A stretch of 64,000 nt of DNA from Deltaproteobacteria bacterium Ga0077550 (GTDB lineage Bacteria > Myxococcota_A > Polyangia > Nannocystales > Nannocystaceae), in contig LNFB01000210.1 in NCBI GenBank assembly GCA_001464385.1, positions 1 through 64,000 of the forward strand, read 5' to 3'. The notes under the pieces were generated by a model. That model was not told the DNA's origin. It worked only from the letters and a program-made list of their open reading frames with translations, and ran no database searches. Position 1 is the first letter of the stretch. Each line of letters begins with the position of its first letter. The position numbers and the translations under genes are program-made. Shown in pieces: positions 8,133 through 16,737 of the stretch.

Positions 8133-9011
8133 GTGAGCGCCTTGCAGATCGGACTGGCCGCGACCCTCGGGTGCGCGGTGCTGTGGGCCGTGCTCGACGT
8201 GCTGCGCAAGCAGCTCGCCGCGCGCATGGACGCGGTCGGCCTCGCGGTGTGGCTCGCGATCGGGCAGGCGCCGCTGCTCGGGGTCTGGGTGGCCGCCAGC
8301 CCCGGGGCGATCGAACCGGCGTACTGGCCGTGGGCGGCCGCGACGATCCTCTTCAACATCATCGCGGCCGTCCTCTACCTCGGCGCCGTCGGCTCGGGAC
8401 AGTTCAGCGTCGCGATCCCGATGCTGTCGTTCGTGCCGGTGTGGACCGCCCTGCTCGGGATCCCGCTGCTCGATCAGGTCCCGAGCGCGACCCAGTTCGT
8501 CGGCATCGCCGCGGTGGTGGCGGGCGCGATGGTGCTCCACGGCCAGGGCCGCACGGGGGTCGCGATGCTGACCGCGATGCTCCGCGAGCGCGTGAGCCTG
8601 GCGATGCTCGGCGTCGCGTTGTGCTGGGCGCTCACGATCGTCCTCGATCGGCGGGCCACCGCCCACGCGCCGCTGTCGTTCCACGCCCTGGCCCTCAGCG
8701 TCGGCATCGCGGCGGGCGCGACCGCGTGGCTGGCCTGGCGCGGCCGCGTGGGCGACCTCCTGCAAGCCCGTCGCGCGCCGGGTCGCCTCGTCGCGGCCGC
8801 CGTCGTCGCCGCCCTCGCGATGGCCCTGCAGCTGCGCGCGATGCAGGACGTCGACGTCGCCGTGCTCGAGGCGATCAAGCGCACGCTGGGCATGGCCGCC
8901 GCGATCGCCCTGGGTCGGGTCGTGTTCGCCGAGGCCGTCACGCCGCGCAAGCTCGCCGCGGTCGCGTTGATGGCGTTCGGCACGCTACTCGTGCTGCAGG
9001 CGCTATGGTGA
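8133..9011 (+). CDS. EamA/DMT-family membrane transporter
   Basis: A 292-residue protein with about ten hydrophobic segments arranged as two fivefold repeats, as in the drug/metabolite transporter superfamily. Signature-like stretches include LGCAVLWAVLDVLRKQLAA at the N-terminus, AAVLYLGAVGSGQFSVAIPM with the small-residue helix before LLGIPLLDQVPSATQFVGI, and the second repeat ending VFAEAVTPRKLAAVALMAFG. The GTG start lies 10 bases after the panC stop. Substrate cannot be predicted. Its 3' end overlaps the convergent gene on the minus strand by nine bases. Confidence 0.85.
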   Translation: MSALQIGLAATLGCAVLWAVLDVLRKQLAARMDAVGLAVWLAIGQAPLLGVWVAASPGAIEPAYWPWAAATILFNIIAAVLYLGAVGSGQFSVAIPMLSFVPVWTALLGIPLLDQVPSATQFVGIAAVVAGAMVLHGQGRTGVAMLTAMLRERVSLAMLGVALCWALTIVLDRRATAHAPLSFHALALSVGIAAGATAWLAWRGRVGDLLQARRAPGRLVAAAVVAALAMALQLRAMQDVDVAVLEAIKRTLGMAAAIALGRVVFAEAVTPRKLAAVALMAFGTLLVLQALW

Positions 9012-10013
9012 CGCGATCACGATCCGCCGCTCGCCGAGGAACTGCCCCGATGCGGTCTCGACGGCGCAGCTCCACGTGCCGCTGGGCTCGGGGCCGAAGT
9101 TCTGCTTGACCGAGTACGTGCGGAAGCCGGCCTCACGTCCGCCGCGGATCTCGAGCTCGATGCGATCGACGACCTCGCCGTCCTTGCGCCAGACGTGCAG
9201 CAGGTGGTCGCGGACGCCGAGCGGCGCGAAGATCGAGGTCGCGCAGACGAGCCGGGGCGGCACACGTTCGAGGCGCTCGGTCGGATCGGTGACCTCGTAG
9301 CCCGCCCGCCGCGTGCCGATCGCCGCGTCGACGAGGCCCATCGGCACCGCCGGCACCATGCGCGCCGCGCCGAGGAGCAGCGCGACCGGGAACACCAGGC
9401 CGACCAGCAGCGCGGCGCCCAGCGCCCGCGCGATCGGCTGGCCCCGGAGGTGATCGGCGAACACCATCACGGGCAGGCCCAGCGCGGCGGCCCCTGCCGC
9501 GCACCACAGCGCGACGCCGTTGCCGATCCCGAGACCCGGCAGCACGGCCGCCATCACGCAGAAGGTCGCGAACGCGGGGAGCAGCACACCGGCGCGCGTG
9601 CGGACCAGCAGCCACTCGGTGAGCGGATCCCACAGCGAGGCCAACGCCGCCCCGCACAGCAGCGCGAGGAACACGACGTGGGCGACGGTGCCGCCGAAGG
9701 CGTTGAAGTAGAACGGCAGCACGAAGTACAGCTGCAGGTGGATGCTCGACTGCGTGAGCATCAGCGCCGAGAACCGCGCCGTGCGGACGACCCTGGTCGG
9801 GCTACCCGCGGCGTGCTGGTGCTCGTGCTTGCGCTCGAGCCACATCACCACCGTGAGCACCAACCACGAGGCCACGGCGACCCCGGCCACGATCGCGCCG
9901 CGGGCCGGACCGCGGTCCATCAGCAGGGCGCCGACGATGCCGACGCCGAGGGAAATCCACGGGATCGCCCGCTGCAGGACCCGCCAGAGCAACCCTCGAT
10001 CCAGCGCCGCCAT
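9003..10013 (-). CDS. DUF5924/DUF2914 membrane protein
   Basis: 336 residues with six or seven membrane segments in the first two thirds (ISLGVGIVGALLMDRG, GAIVAGVAVASWLVLTVVMW, VFLALLCGAALASLW, AFATFCVMAAVLPGLGIG and others), then a soluble C-terminal domain of about 90 residues. That domain has the DUF2914 pattern: DHLLHVWRKDGEVVDRIELE, GFRTYSVKQNFGPEPSGTWS and TASGQFLGERRIVI. The combination matches the DUF5924 family. No function is established. Its position, convergent with the EamA gene and divergent from RNase D, gives no hint of role. Confidence 0.75.
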   Translation of the reverse strand: MAALDRGLLWRVLQRAIPWISLGVGIVGALLMDRGPARGAIVAGVAVASWLVLTVVMWLERKHEHQHAAGSPTRVVRTARFSALMLTQSSIHLQLYFVLPFYFNAFGGTVAHVVFLALLCGAALASLWDPLTEWLLVRTRAGVLLPAFATFCVMAAVLPGLGIGNGVALWCAAGAAALGLPVMVFADHLRGQPIARALGAALLVGLVFPVALLLGAARMVPAVPMGLVDAAIGTRRAGYEVTDPTERLERVPPRLVCATSIFAPLGVRDHLLHVWRKDGEVVDRIELEIRGGREAGFRTYSVKQNFGPEPSGTWSCAVETASGQFLGERRIVIASP

Positions 10014-10095
10014 CGCGTGATCGCGGAAGCCTAGCCGGTTTCCGGCCGGCGCGCCCCAACGCCCGGCCGAGTCGTGCTACTCGCCTTGGGACAGC

Positions 10096-11259
10096 GTGTC
10101 CGAGCCGCACGATCACGTCGCCGACGACGCCCGCCCCTTCGTCGTCGTCGACGATCCCGCGCGCATGCGCGAGCTCGTCGCGCGCCTGGCCGACGCCCCG
10201 GTGGCTGCGCTCGACACCGAGTCGAACGGGTTCCACGCGTACCGCGAGCGCGTGTGCCTGCTGCAGATCTCGGTCGGCGACCTCGACGCGATCGTCGACC
10301 CCCTCGCGGTCGATCCCCAGGCATTGGGGCCGTGGCTCGCCGATCCGGGGTGCATCAAGATCCTCCACGCCGCCGACAACGACATCCGCTCGCTGCGCCG
10401 CGACTGGGATCTGCAGCTGCACAACGTCTTCGACACCATGCTCGCCGCGCGCGCGCTGGCGTGGCCGAAGAAGGGCCTCGGCGACATCCTCGCCGCGCAC
10501 TTCGGCTGCCGGACCGACAAGCGCTGGCAACGCCACGACTGGTCGCAGCGCCCGCTGCCGCGGGGCGCACTCGACTACGCGCGGACCGACACGCGCTACC
10601 TCGCGGCCCTGCGCGAGGTCCAGCTCTCTGCGCTGACCGAGGCCGGTCGCCTCGAGGAGTTCGACCACGCCTGCCTGCGCATGACCGAGCTGGTCGCGCG
10701 GCCGCGCGTGATCGACCCCGACGCGTGGGCCCACGTCGACGGCGCGCGCGGCCTCGACGAGCCCGGTCGCTCGGTGCTCGCGGCCCTCGTCGCGCTTCGC
10801 GAGGAGCTGGCCGAGACCATGGATCGCGCCCCGTACCGCGTGCTCGCCGACGCGGTGCTGGTCGAGCTCGCCCGCACGCGGCCGACGGCGCGGCACGAGC
10901 TGACGCGGACCCGCGGCGTCGGCGGCCCCGTCGCGAACCGGTACGCGGCGACGGTGCTGCAGCGCATCGCCGAGGCCGCCCTGCTGCCGCCGCCGCCATG
11001 GCCGCCCGCACCGCCGCGGCCGGACGCCCGGCTGCGCGCCCGCTTCGACGCGCTCCGCGACTGGCGGCGCGACCAGGCCAACCGCCGCGGCCTCGAGCCC
11101 GACATGGTCCTGTCGAAGGACGCCCTGCAGCGGATCGCCGACCTCGAGGCCACCGAGCTCGACGCCGACGCCCTGGTCGCCTGCGGCGCGCTCGATGCAT
11201 GGGAGCGCGAGCGCTACGCCGAGGCGATCCTCGCCGCCCTCGCCCGCGTGCGCCGCTGA
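10096..11259 (+). CDS. rnd: Ribonuclease D
   Basis: A 387-residue 3'-5' exoribonuclease of the DEDD superfamily that trims tRNA and other RNAs. Exo I is AALDTESNGFHAYRERVCL (the D-x-E pair), exo II is KILHAADNDIRSL (Asp), and exo III is DYARTDTRYLAAL (the Y-x3-D form, DEDDy type). The C-terminal half carries HRDC-like helices: PVANRYAATVLQRIAEAALL then RRDQANRRGLEPDMVLSKDA. The length matches E. coli RNase D. The start is GTG 10096, directly before the conserved domain; it is transcribed alone, diverging from the membrane protein before it. Confidence 0.92.
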   Translation: MSEPHDHVADDARPFVVVDDPARMRELVARLADAPVAALDTESNGFHAYRERVCLLQISVGDLDAIVDPLAVDPQALGPWLADPGCIKILHAADNDIRSLRRDWDLQLHNVFDTMLAARALAWPKKGLGDILAAHFGCRTDKRWQRHDWSQRPLPRGALDYARTDTRYLAALREVQLSALTEAGRLEEFDHACLRMTELVARPRVIDPDAWAHVDGARGLDEPGRSVLAALVALREELAETMDRAPYRVLADAVLVELARTRPTARHELTRTRGVGGPVANRYAATVLQRIAEAALLPPPPWPPAPPRPDARLRARFDALRDWRRDQANRRGLEPDMVLSKDALQRIADLEATELDADALVACGALDAWERERYAEAILAALARVRR

Positions 11260-11293
11260 CGAGGATCACGATCCGCCGGGATCGACGGCGGCG

Positions 11294-11872
11294 TCAGTTC
11301 GGCGCGCCGGGGCTCTGCACGATCAGATCGAGCTCGACCTCGAACGCCGCCGAGCCGTGGGGCCGCAGCCGCGCCGACAGGTGGGCAGGCAGACCGTCGA
11401 GCACCTCGGGATCGATCGCGTCGGGCAGCAGCACCGCCACGTAGAGGTACTGATAGGTGCCGTCCGGGAGGATCTCGAACGTGATCGGATAGTTCGCGAG
11501 GTGCTTGAAGTGACCGCCCGGCCCGTCGTTGTACCCGTCGATGTCGATGTCGAGATCGAAGATGGGCGCGAGCTCCGAGGTGTAGTCGGTCGGCGGATCC
11601 GGCAGCACGAACTCGGCCCCGCGCAGCGGCAGGGGGAACATCGCGGCGCCTTGGCCACCCCAGACGATCGGCAGCGGATCGCCGTCGGCGAGCGGCGAGA
11701 ACATCGTGTCGCCCCAGCCGAGCTCGAACCATCCGACGACGGGCTCGCCGGTCGAGCTCTCGTCGCCCGCGGTCGTCGGATCCTCGCCGGTGCTGCCCGT
11801 GGGCTCGCCCTCCCCCGGTGTGCAGGCGACCAGCGCACTCGAGCACACGACCATGCAAACCCAACGCGACAT
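11294..11872 (-). CDS. Lipoprotein with Ser/Thr/Glu linker
   Basis: A 192-residue protein with signal VCMVVCSSALVAC and lipobox Cys near residue 17, then a linker of Gly, Glu, Thr, Ser and Asp. The folded part starts at VVGWFELGWGDTMFSPL and includes VWGGQGAAMFPLPLRGAEF, HLANYPITFEILPDG, YLYVAVLLPDAID and HGSAAFEVELDLIV, which look like a beta-sandwich. No family is recognised. It is convergent with RNase D, 34 bases apart, and divergent from the SnoaL-like gene. Confidence 0.7.
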   Translation of the reverse strand: MSRWVCMVVCSSALVACTPGEGEPTGSTGEDPTTAGDESSTGEPVVGWFELGWGDTMFSPLADGDPLPIVWGGQGAAMFPLPLRGAEFVLPDPPTDYTSELAPIFDLDIDIDGYNDGPGGHFKHLANYPITFEILPDGTYQYLYVAVLLPDAIDPEVLDGLPAHLSARLRPHGSAAFEVELDLIVQSPGAPN

Positions 11873-12097
11873 CACGGGCAGAGCGTACCACCGCGGTCGC
11901 TCGCGCGCCGGCCTCGGGCGACGAATCGGGCCCCGGAGCGGCCGTGCGGCCCCGATCCACCTCATGCGCGGCGACCGCTCGCCCCGCCGCTCCGCCGCGC
12001 ATCGTTGTCCCTCGGCGAACGAACCGTTGCCGCGCGGGCGCTTGGTCGGTCGTGCACCCGGACGTACGCTGCCCGCGAACCCAAGGGGATCCGACCA

Positions 12098-12469
12098 ATG
12101 GCACACGACATCGCAGCGCTCGACGCCGAGCTCAACACCATGATCACGACCGGCAAGGCCATGGAGGCCTTCGAGAAGTTCTACGCCGAGGACTGCGTGA
12201 TGCAGGAGAACCTCGACCCACCGCGCACCGGCAAGGCCGCCTGCCGCGACTACGAGATCGGCTTCTTCTCGTCGATCCAGGAGTTCAAGAAGGGCGAGCT
12301 GCACGCCTCGGCGGTGACCGGCGATCGCTCGTACAGCGAGTGGACGTTCGCGTGCACGTTCAAGGACGGCTCGTCGATCGACAACACCCAGGTCGCCGCG
12401 CGCACCTGGAAGGACGGCAAGGTCGTGTACGAGCGGTTCTACTACAAGCCGAACTTCACCCCGGCCTGA
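12098..12469 (+). CDS. SnoaL-like / NTF2-fold protein
   Basis: A 123-residue protein of the small cone-shaped NTF2/SnoaL fold. The pattern ALDAELNTMITTGKAMEAFE, FYAEDCVMQENLDPPRTGKA (damaged start helix then the D-x-V strand), SYSEWTFACTFKDGSSID and VAARTWKDGKVVYERFYYKP is typical. Such proteins are cyclases, isomerases or ligand-binding subunits; the sequence does not choose among them. ATG 12098 is preceded by a good AGGGG ribosome binding site. The 225-base gap upstream, shared with the divergent lipoprotein, should hold its promoter. Confidence 0.8.
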   Translation: MAHDIAALDAELNTMITTGKAMEAFEKFYAEDCVMQENLDPPRTGKAACRDYEIGFFSSIQEFKKGELHASAVTGDRSYSEWTFACTFKDGSSIDNTQVAARTWKDGKVVYERFYYKPNFTPA

Positions 12470-12473
12470 TGCG

Positions 12474-12490
12474 CCCCCTCGCGCGGGGGG
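12474..12490. terminator. Candidate bidirectional hairpin
   Basis: CCCCC at 12474 pairs with the G run near 12485-12490, leaving a loop of about six bases, in the 34-base gap between the convergent SnoaL-like and pepN genes. No T tract follows, so intrinsic termination is only suggested. Confidence 0.35.
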
Positions 12491-12503
12491 GGCCGCCTCG
12501 GGG

Positions 12504-15155
12504 TCAGGGTGTCGCGAGCGCCTTGCTCGCGAGCTCGAAGACGTCGCGTGACAACCCCTCGTGCCCGACGATGCGCGCCAGCTCGGCACGCATCGCCGCC
12601 GATCGGATCGCGTCCAGGCGACGCCACTGCAGGAGCCCGCCGACGAGGCGCGCGGCGAGCTGGGGGTTGTTCCCGTCGATGTCGAGGATCGCGTCGGTGA
12701 GCAGGCGATAGCCGCCGCCACCGCGGTCGTGGAAGCGGACCTGGTTGCGCACCGAGAACCCGGTGAGCAGCGCGCGGACGCGGTTGGGCTGGCGCAGGTT
12801 GAAGTCCGGGTGCTTGCAGAGCGCGGTGACGCGGTCGAGCGTGTCGGCGCGCGAGCTGGTCGCCTGGACCGCGAACCACTTGTCGAGCACGAGGGGATCG
12901 TGGGCCCACCGGCGGTAGAAGTCGGCCAGCGGCGCCTCGGCGACGTCGCCCTCGACGTCCACCAGGCAGGTCAGCGCATGCTGGCTGTCGGTCATGTTGT
13001 CGGCCGCCCCGAACTGCGCGAGCGCCAGCGCGACGCCCTCGGGCGTGCCGGCGGCGACGAGGTACCGCAGCGCGGCGCAGCGGGCCCGCCGCGACGCGAT
13101 CTGCTCGCGCGACACGTCGTAGGCGCCGCGGGGCCGCTCCGCCTCGTAGAGGGCCGCGAAGGCGTCGTGGTGCGCGAGCGCCAGCGTCCGCACCGCGAAC
13201 TCGCGGGCCTCGTGGATGCCGTCGACGTCGACCACCTCGACGTGCTGGGCGATCACTCGCTCGTCCGGCAACGCCAGCATCGCCGCGCGCAGCGAGCCAT
13301 CGAGGGCCTGGTCGCCGATGAGCCGGCCGAAGGCGGCGATGAACCGCGGATCGATCTGCATCGGTCGGCCCGCGGCGCGCTCGCGGACCAGGGCGGTCAG
13401 CGTGGCCTCGGCCAGGGTCTGCGCCGCGTCCCAGCGGGCGAACGGGTCGGCGTCGTGGGCCATCAGGAACGCGAGCTCGTCGGTGGTGCGATCGAACCGG
13501 AGCTTGATCGGCGAGGTGAACCCGCGCAGCAGCGACACCACCGGCGGCGCCGCGACGTCGGTGAAGCGCCAGCGCGCCTTGGGCTCGCGCAGCTCGAGCA
13601 CCGCCGTGGTCTCGCGCACCGCGGCCACACCGTCGGCGACGTGCAGCGGGATGTCGCGCCCGTCGGCGCCGAGCAGGCCGACGGCCACGGGGATGTGCAT
13701 GGGCTGCCAGCCCGCGGGATCGACGTTGACCGGAGCGCGCTGCTCGAGCTCGATCGAGAACGTCCGCGACGGGCCGTCGTACGCGGTGCGCACGTCGACG
13801 ATCGGCGTGCCGGCCTGGGCGTACCAGCGGCCGAACTGCTCGAGGTCGGCCCCGTTGGCGTCGGCCATCGCCGCGCGGAAGTCGTCGCACGTCACCGCCT
13901 GGCCGTCGTGACGCTCGAAGTACAGGTCCATGCCCCGCCGGAAGCCCTCGGCGCCGAGCAGGGTGTGCATCATCCGGATGACCTCGGCGCCCTTGTTGTA
14001 CACCGTGACGGTGTAGAAGTTGTTCATCTCGATGTACGCGTCGGGCCGGATCGGATGCGCCGTGGGCGACTGATCCTCGGCGAACTGCGCGGTGCGGAGC
14101 GTGATGACGTCGTGGATGCGCTTCACCGCTGCGGAGGTCATGTCGGCGGTGAACTGCTCGTCGCGGAAGACCGTGAGGCCCTCCTTGAGGGTGAGCTGGA
14201 ACCAGTCGCGGCACGTCACGCGATTGCCGGTCCAGTTGTGGAAGTACTCGTGGGCGATGACGCCCTCGATCGCCTCGTAGTCGTCGTCGGTGGCGGTCTC
14301 GGGCCGGGCGAGGACGTACTTCGCGTTGAAGACGTTGAGGCCCTTGTTCTCCATCGCCGCCATGTTGAAGTCGCTGACCGCGACGATCATGTAGAGGTCG
14401 AGGTCGTACTCGAGGCCGTACGTGGTCTCGTCCCACGCCATCGCCCGCTGCAGCGAGCGCAGCGCGTGCTCGCAGGCGTCGACGTTGGTCGGCTCGACCC
14501 AGATCTCGAGCCGGACGTCGCGACCCGAGCGCGTGCGGAAGCTCGACGCCTGGCAGCGTAGATCCGCGGCGACCAGCGCGAACAGGTACGACGGCTTGGG
14601 GAACGGATCCTCCCAGCGCACGCGATGGCGACCGTCGGCGAGCGCCTCGGACGAGACGCGGTTGCCGTTCGACAGCAGCACCGGGTACCGCGTCGCGTCG
14701 GCGACGAGCGTCGTGGTGTAGCGCGCCATCACGTCGGGGCGATCGAGGAAGTACGTGATGCGACGGAAGCCCTCGGCCTCGCACTGGGTGCACAGGGCGG
14801 CGCCGGATCGGTAGAGCCCCGACAGCTCGGTGTTGTTGCCGGGATCGACGACCACCACGGTCTCGAGCGTGAAGCGGTCGGCGGGCGCGGCGACCGACAG
14901 GCCGTCGGGCAGCACGTCGTACTCGCCGGCCGAGAGCACGCGGCCGTCGATCGCGATCGACACCAGCTCGAGGCGCTCGCCGTCCAGCCGCAGGTTGGGC
15001 TCCGAGGGCACGTCGGGGTTGCGGCGCACCGCGAGCTTCGCGGTCACCCGCGTGCGGTGCTCGTCGAGCTCGAAGGCCAGGTCGACCGCGTCGATCCAGA
15101 AGGCCGGCGGTCGGTAGTCCCTGCGGTGGATCGGCTGCGGCCGGGGGTCCTTCAT
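12504..15155 (-). CDS. pepN: Aminopeptidase N (M1 family)
   Basis: 883 residues, close to the 870 of E. coli PepN. It is a cytoplasmic zinc aminopeptidase that removes N-terminal residues from peptides. The exopeptidase motif reads MAAMENKGLNVFN (the G-A-M-E-N equivalent, with Ala for Gly). The zinc site is VIAHEYFHNWTGNRVTC, HExxH, with the third ligand Glu in LTLKEGLTVFRDEQF. The N-terminal beta domain (LEHRT-type region RTRVTAKLAVRRN) and the long helical C-terminal region (PNRVRALLTGFS, DILDIDGNNPQLAARLVGG) match the bacterial PepN subfamily. The start at ATG 15155 is chosen because upstream in-frame sequence is Pro/Gly-rich and unlike the family. Confidence 0.95.
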   Translation of the reverse strand: MKDPRPQPIHRRDYRPPAFWIDAVDLAFELDEHRTRVTAKLAVRRNPDVPSEPNLRLDGERLELVSIAIDGRVLSAGEYDVLPDGLSVAAPADRFTLETVVVVDPGNNTELSGLYRSGAALCTQCEAEGFRRITYFLDRPDVMARYTTTLVADATRYPVLLSNGNRVSSEALADGRHRVRWEDPFPKPSYLFALVAADLRCQASSFRTRSGRDVRLEIWVEPTNVDACEHALRSLQRAMAWDETTYGLEYDLDLYMIVAVSDFNMAAMENKGLNVFNAKYVLARPETATDDDYEAIEGVIAHEYFHNWTGNRVTCRDWFQLTLKEGLTVFRDEQFTADMTSAAVKRIHDVITLRTAQFAEDQSPTAHPIRPDAYIEMNNFYTVTVYNKGAEVIRMMHTLLGAEGFRRGMDLYFERHDGQAVTCDDFRAAMADANGADLEQFGRWYAQAGTPIVDVRTAYDGPSRTFSIELEQRAPVNVDPAGWQPMHIPVAVGLLGADGRDIPLHVADGVAAVRETTAVLELREPKARWRFTDVAAPPVVSLLRGFTSPIKLRFDRTTDELAFLMAHDADPFARWDAAQTLAEATLTALVRERAAGRPMQIDPRFIAAFGRLIGDQALDGSLRAAMLALPDERVIAQHVEVVDVDGIHEAREFAVRTLALAHHDAFAALYEAERPRGAYDVSREQIASRRARCAALRYLVAAGTPEGVALALAQFGAADNMTDSQHALTCLVDVEGDVAEAPLADFYRRWAHDPLVLDKWFAVQATSSRADTLDRVTALCKHPDFNLRQPNRVRALLTGFSVRNQVRFHDRGGGGYRLLTDAILDIDGNNPQLAARLVGGLLQWRRLDAIRSAAMRAELARIVGHEGLSRDVFELASKALATP

Positions 15156-15210
15156 GGGTTCGGGCGAGCATAGACCGGGCCTCGGGCCCGGGTCCGGTCC
15201 CCGTTTTCTC

Positions 15211-15225
15211 ACTGGTCATACCAGT
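15211..15225. promoter_or_regulatory. FadR/GntR-type operator palindrome
   Basis: A perfect inverted repeat, ACTGGT-cat-ACCAGT, lies 37 bases upstream of the regulator's ATG in a distinctly AT-richer stretch. It resembles the TGGTxxxACCA operators used by FadR-subfamily GntR regulators, so the adjacent regulator probably binds here and controls its own operon. The site sits between divergent pepN and the regulator gene. Confidence 0.6.
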
Positions 15226-15261
15226 TGACCATCGGACGTCCAGATGGCATAACAACCAAGA

Positions 15262-16035
15262 ATGGCACTGCAGCGCATCGCCAAGCGGACCCTGTCCGAC
15301 GAGGTCTTCGAGCAGCTCCTGCGCGAGATCCTCCAGGGGCGCATGGCCCCGGGCCTCGCCCTGCCCGCCGAGCGGGAGCTCTGCGAGACCCTCGGCGTGA
15401 ACCGCGGCGCCCTGCGCGAGGCCCTGCGTCGGCTGGCCCAGGCCGGGCTGGTCGCCATCGCCCAGGGCGGCACGACCAAGGTCCTCGACTACAAGCGGAC
15501 CGCCGGCCTCGACCTCCTGTCGCAGATGCTCTTCCACGAGGGCGGGACGATCGACCTGCAGGTCGTCCGCTCGCTCATCGAGATCCGCTCCGCCCTCGCG
15601 CCCGACATCGCCCGGCTGTGCGCGCGTCGGGCCGACGCCGCGCTCATCGTGGAACTGCTCGACGTGGTGGATCGCATGGAGGCCGCCCACGCGGCCGACG
15701 ACCTGCCCACGCTGCAGGAGCTGTCGCTGGATTTCTGGGACGTGCTGGTGCGCGGCTCGGACAACATCGCCTACGTCCTCGCCTTCAACACGCTGCGCTC
15801 GACCTACGACACCGTGCGCGAGGCCCTCGTGCAGGTGATGGCGGACGAGCTGCGCGACCTGGCGGCCTACCGCGCCATCGCAGAGGCGGTCGGGCGCCAC
15901 GACGACGTCTCGGCCAAGCACGTCGCCTCGGCCCTGGTCGAGCACGGCACCCATCGGATGTTCGAACTCATCGCCCTGCTCGACCGACCCGGCACCGGAT
16001 CGACCGAGGATTCGCCCCCAGGAGACGCGTCATGA
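15262..16035 (+). CDS. FadR-subfamily GntR transcription regulator
   Basis: 257 residues. The N-terminal winged helix-turn-helix is typical of GntR: LSDEVFEQLLREILQGRMAP, LPAERELCETLGVNRGALRE, ALRRLAQAGLVAIAQGGTTK. The C-terminal helical effector domain begins around residue 80 (DLQVVRSLIEIRSALAPDIA) and has the FCD/FadR-like lay-out. It resembles acyl-CoA- or carboxylate-responsive regulators. The gene overlaps the fatty-acid hydroxylase gene by four bases (ATGA), so both are translated from one message, and a perfect palindrome lies upstream. Control of lipid metabolism is inferred from context. Confidence 0.88.
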   Translation: MALQRIAKRTLSDEVFEQLLREILQGRMAPGLALPAERELCETLGVNRGALREALRRLAQAGLVAIAQGGTTKVLDYKRTAGLDLLSQMLFHEGGTIDLQVVRSLIEIRSALAPDIARLCARRADAALIVELLDVVDRMEAAHAADDLPTLQELSLDFWDVLVRGSDNIAYVLAFNTLRSTYDTVREALVQVMADELRDLAAYRAIAEAVGRHDDVSAKHVASALVEHGTHRMFELIALLDRPGTGSTEDSPPGDAS

Positions 16036-16706
16036 AGCCCTCGGATCTCCCCCCCCACGGCGTCGTCGACCCGCGCACGCCGGACCTCCGCATGCGCGAC
16101 GCGCTGGCGTACTTCGTTCGCCGGCCCTCCGTCATCGGCCTGCTCACGCTGCTGACCGGCTCCCTGGTGGCGCGGGTGTGGGTCGGCGATGTCAGCCGAT
16201 GGGACCTGCTGCTCGCCGCGTCGCTGGTCGCCGTCCACCCGATGTCCGAGTGGCTCATCCACGTCGGCATCCTCCACTTCAAGCCCCGCCGCTACGGCCG
16301 CTGGACGCTGGATTTCGCGGTCGCCCGCGATCACCGGGCGCACCACGCCGACCCCCACGATCCCAAGTGGTGGTTCATCCCGCTGCGCAGCGGCGTCGTG
16401 GGCTTCCTGTCGGTCACGACGATCGCCTTCGGCCTGCTGCCCACGCCCCTGGCGCTCACGGTGATGGTCGCGGCGCTGGGCCTCGGGACCACGTACGAGT
16501 GGATCCACTACCTGTGCCACACCAGCTGGCGGCCGCGCTCGCGCTGGTACAAGCGCCTGTGGCGGCTGCACCGCCTGCACCACTTCAAGAACGAGAACTA
16601 CTGGATGGGCGTGACGATGCACGCCGCCGACGTGCTGCTCGGGACGCTCCCGGAGGTGGACGAGGTCGAGACCTCGCCGACGTGCCGCAACCTCGACGGC
16701 CGCTGA
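16032..16706 (+). CDS. Fatty-acid hydroxylase / sterol desaturase family membrane enzyme
   Basis: A 224-residue di-iron membrane enzyme. The histidine boxes are HPMSEWLIHVGILH, RDHRAHHADPHD, EWIHYLCH and LHRLHHFKNEN. Their spacing, with short hydrophobic pairs between (VIGLLTLLTGSLVARVWV, LLLAASLVAVHPM, LSVTTIAFGLLPTPLALTVM), follows the FA2H/Scs7 fatty-acid 2-hydroxylase arm of the superfamily, which also has HHxxPxD after the second box. It would hydroxylate an acyl chain or another lipid using oxygen. It is translationally coupled to the FadR-like regulator. The substrate and the 2-position specificity are inference. Confidence 0.8.
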   Translation: MKPSDLPPHGVVDPRTPDLRMRDALAYFVRRPSVIGLLTLLTGSLVARVWVGDVSRWDLLLAASLVAVHPMSEWLIHVGILHFKPRRYGRWTLDFAVARDHRAHHADPHDPKWWFIPLRSGVVGFLSVTTIAFGLLPTPLALTVMVAALGLGTTYEWIHYLCHTSWRPRSRWYKRLWRLHRLHHFKNENYWMGVTMHAADVLLGTLPEVDEVETSPTCRNLDGR

Positions 16707-16713
16707 TCCGTCG

Positions 16714-16736
16714 GCCGCATCCTCGACTCGAGCGGC
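16714..16736. terminator. Hairpin between convergent genes
   Basis: GCCG at 16714 pairs with CGGC at 16733 and CTCG at 16722 pairs with CGAG at 16729, with a three-base apical loop and a small internal bulge. It fills the gap between the hydroxylase and the convergent acyl-CoA synthetase, so it could terminate both. There is no T tract. Confidence 0.35.
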
Positions 16737-16737
16737 G

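Noticed and set aside
12442..15954. Very long minus-strand open frame across pepN
   Set aside because: It is a different frame from PepN, which has the HExxH and MAMEN-type motifs; composition is Arg/Gly-rich and it lacks any family pattern.
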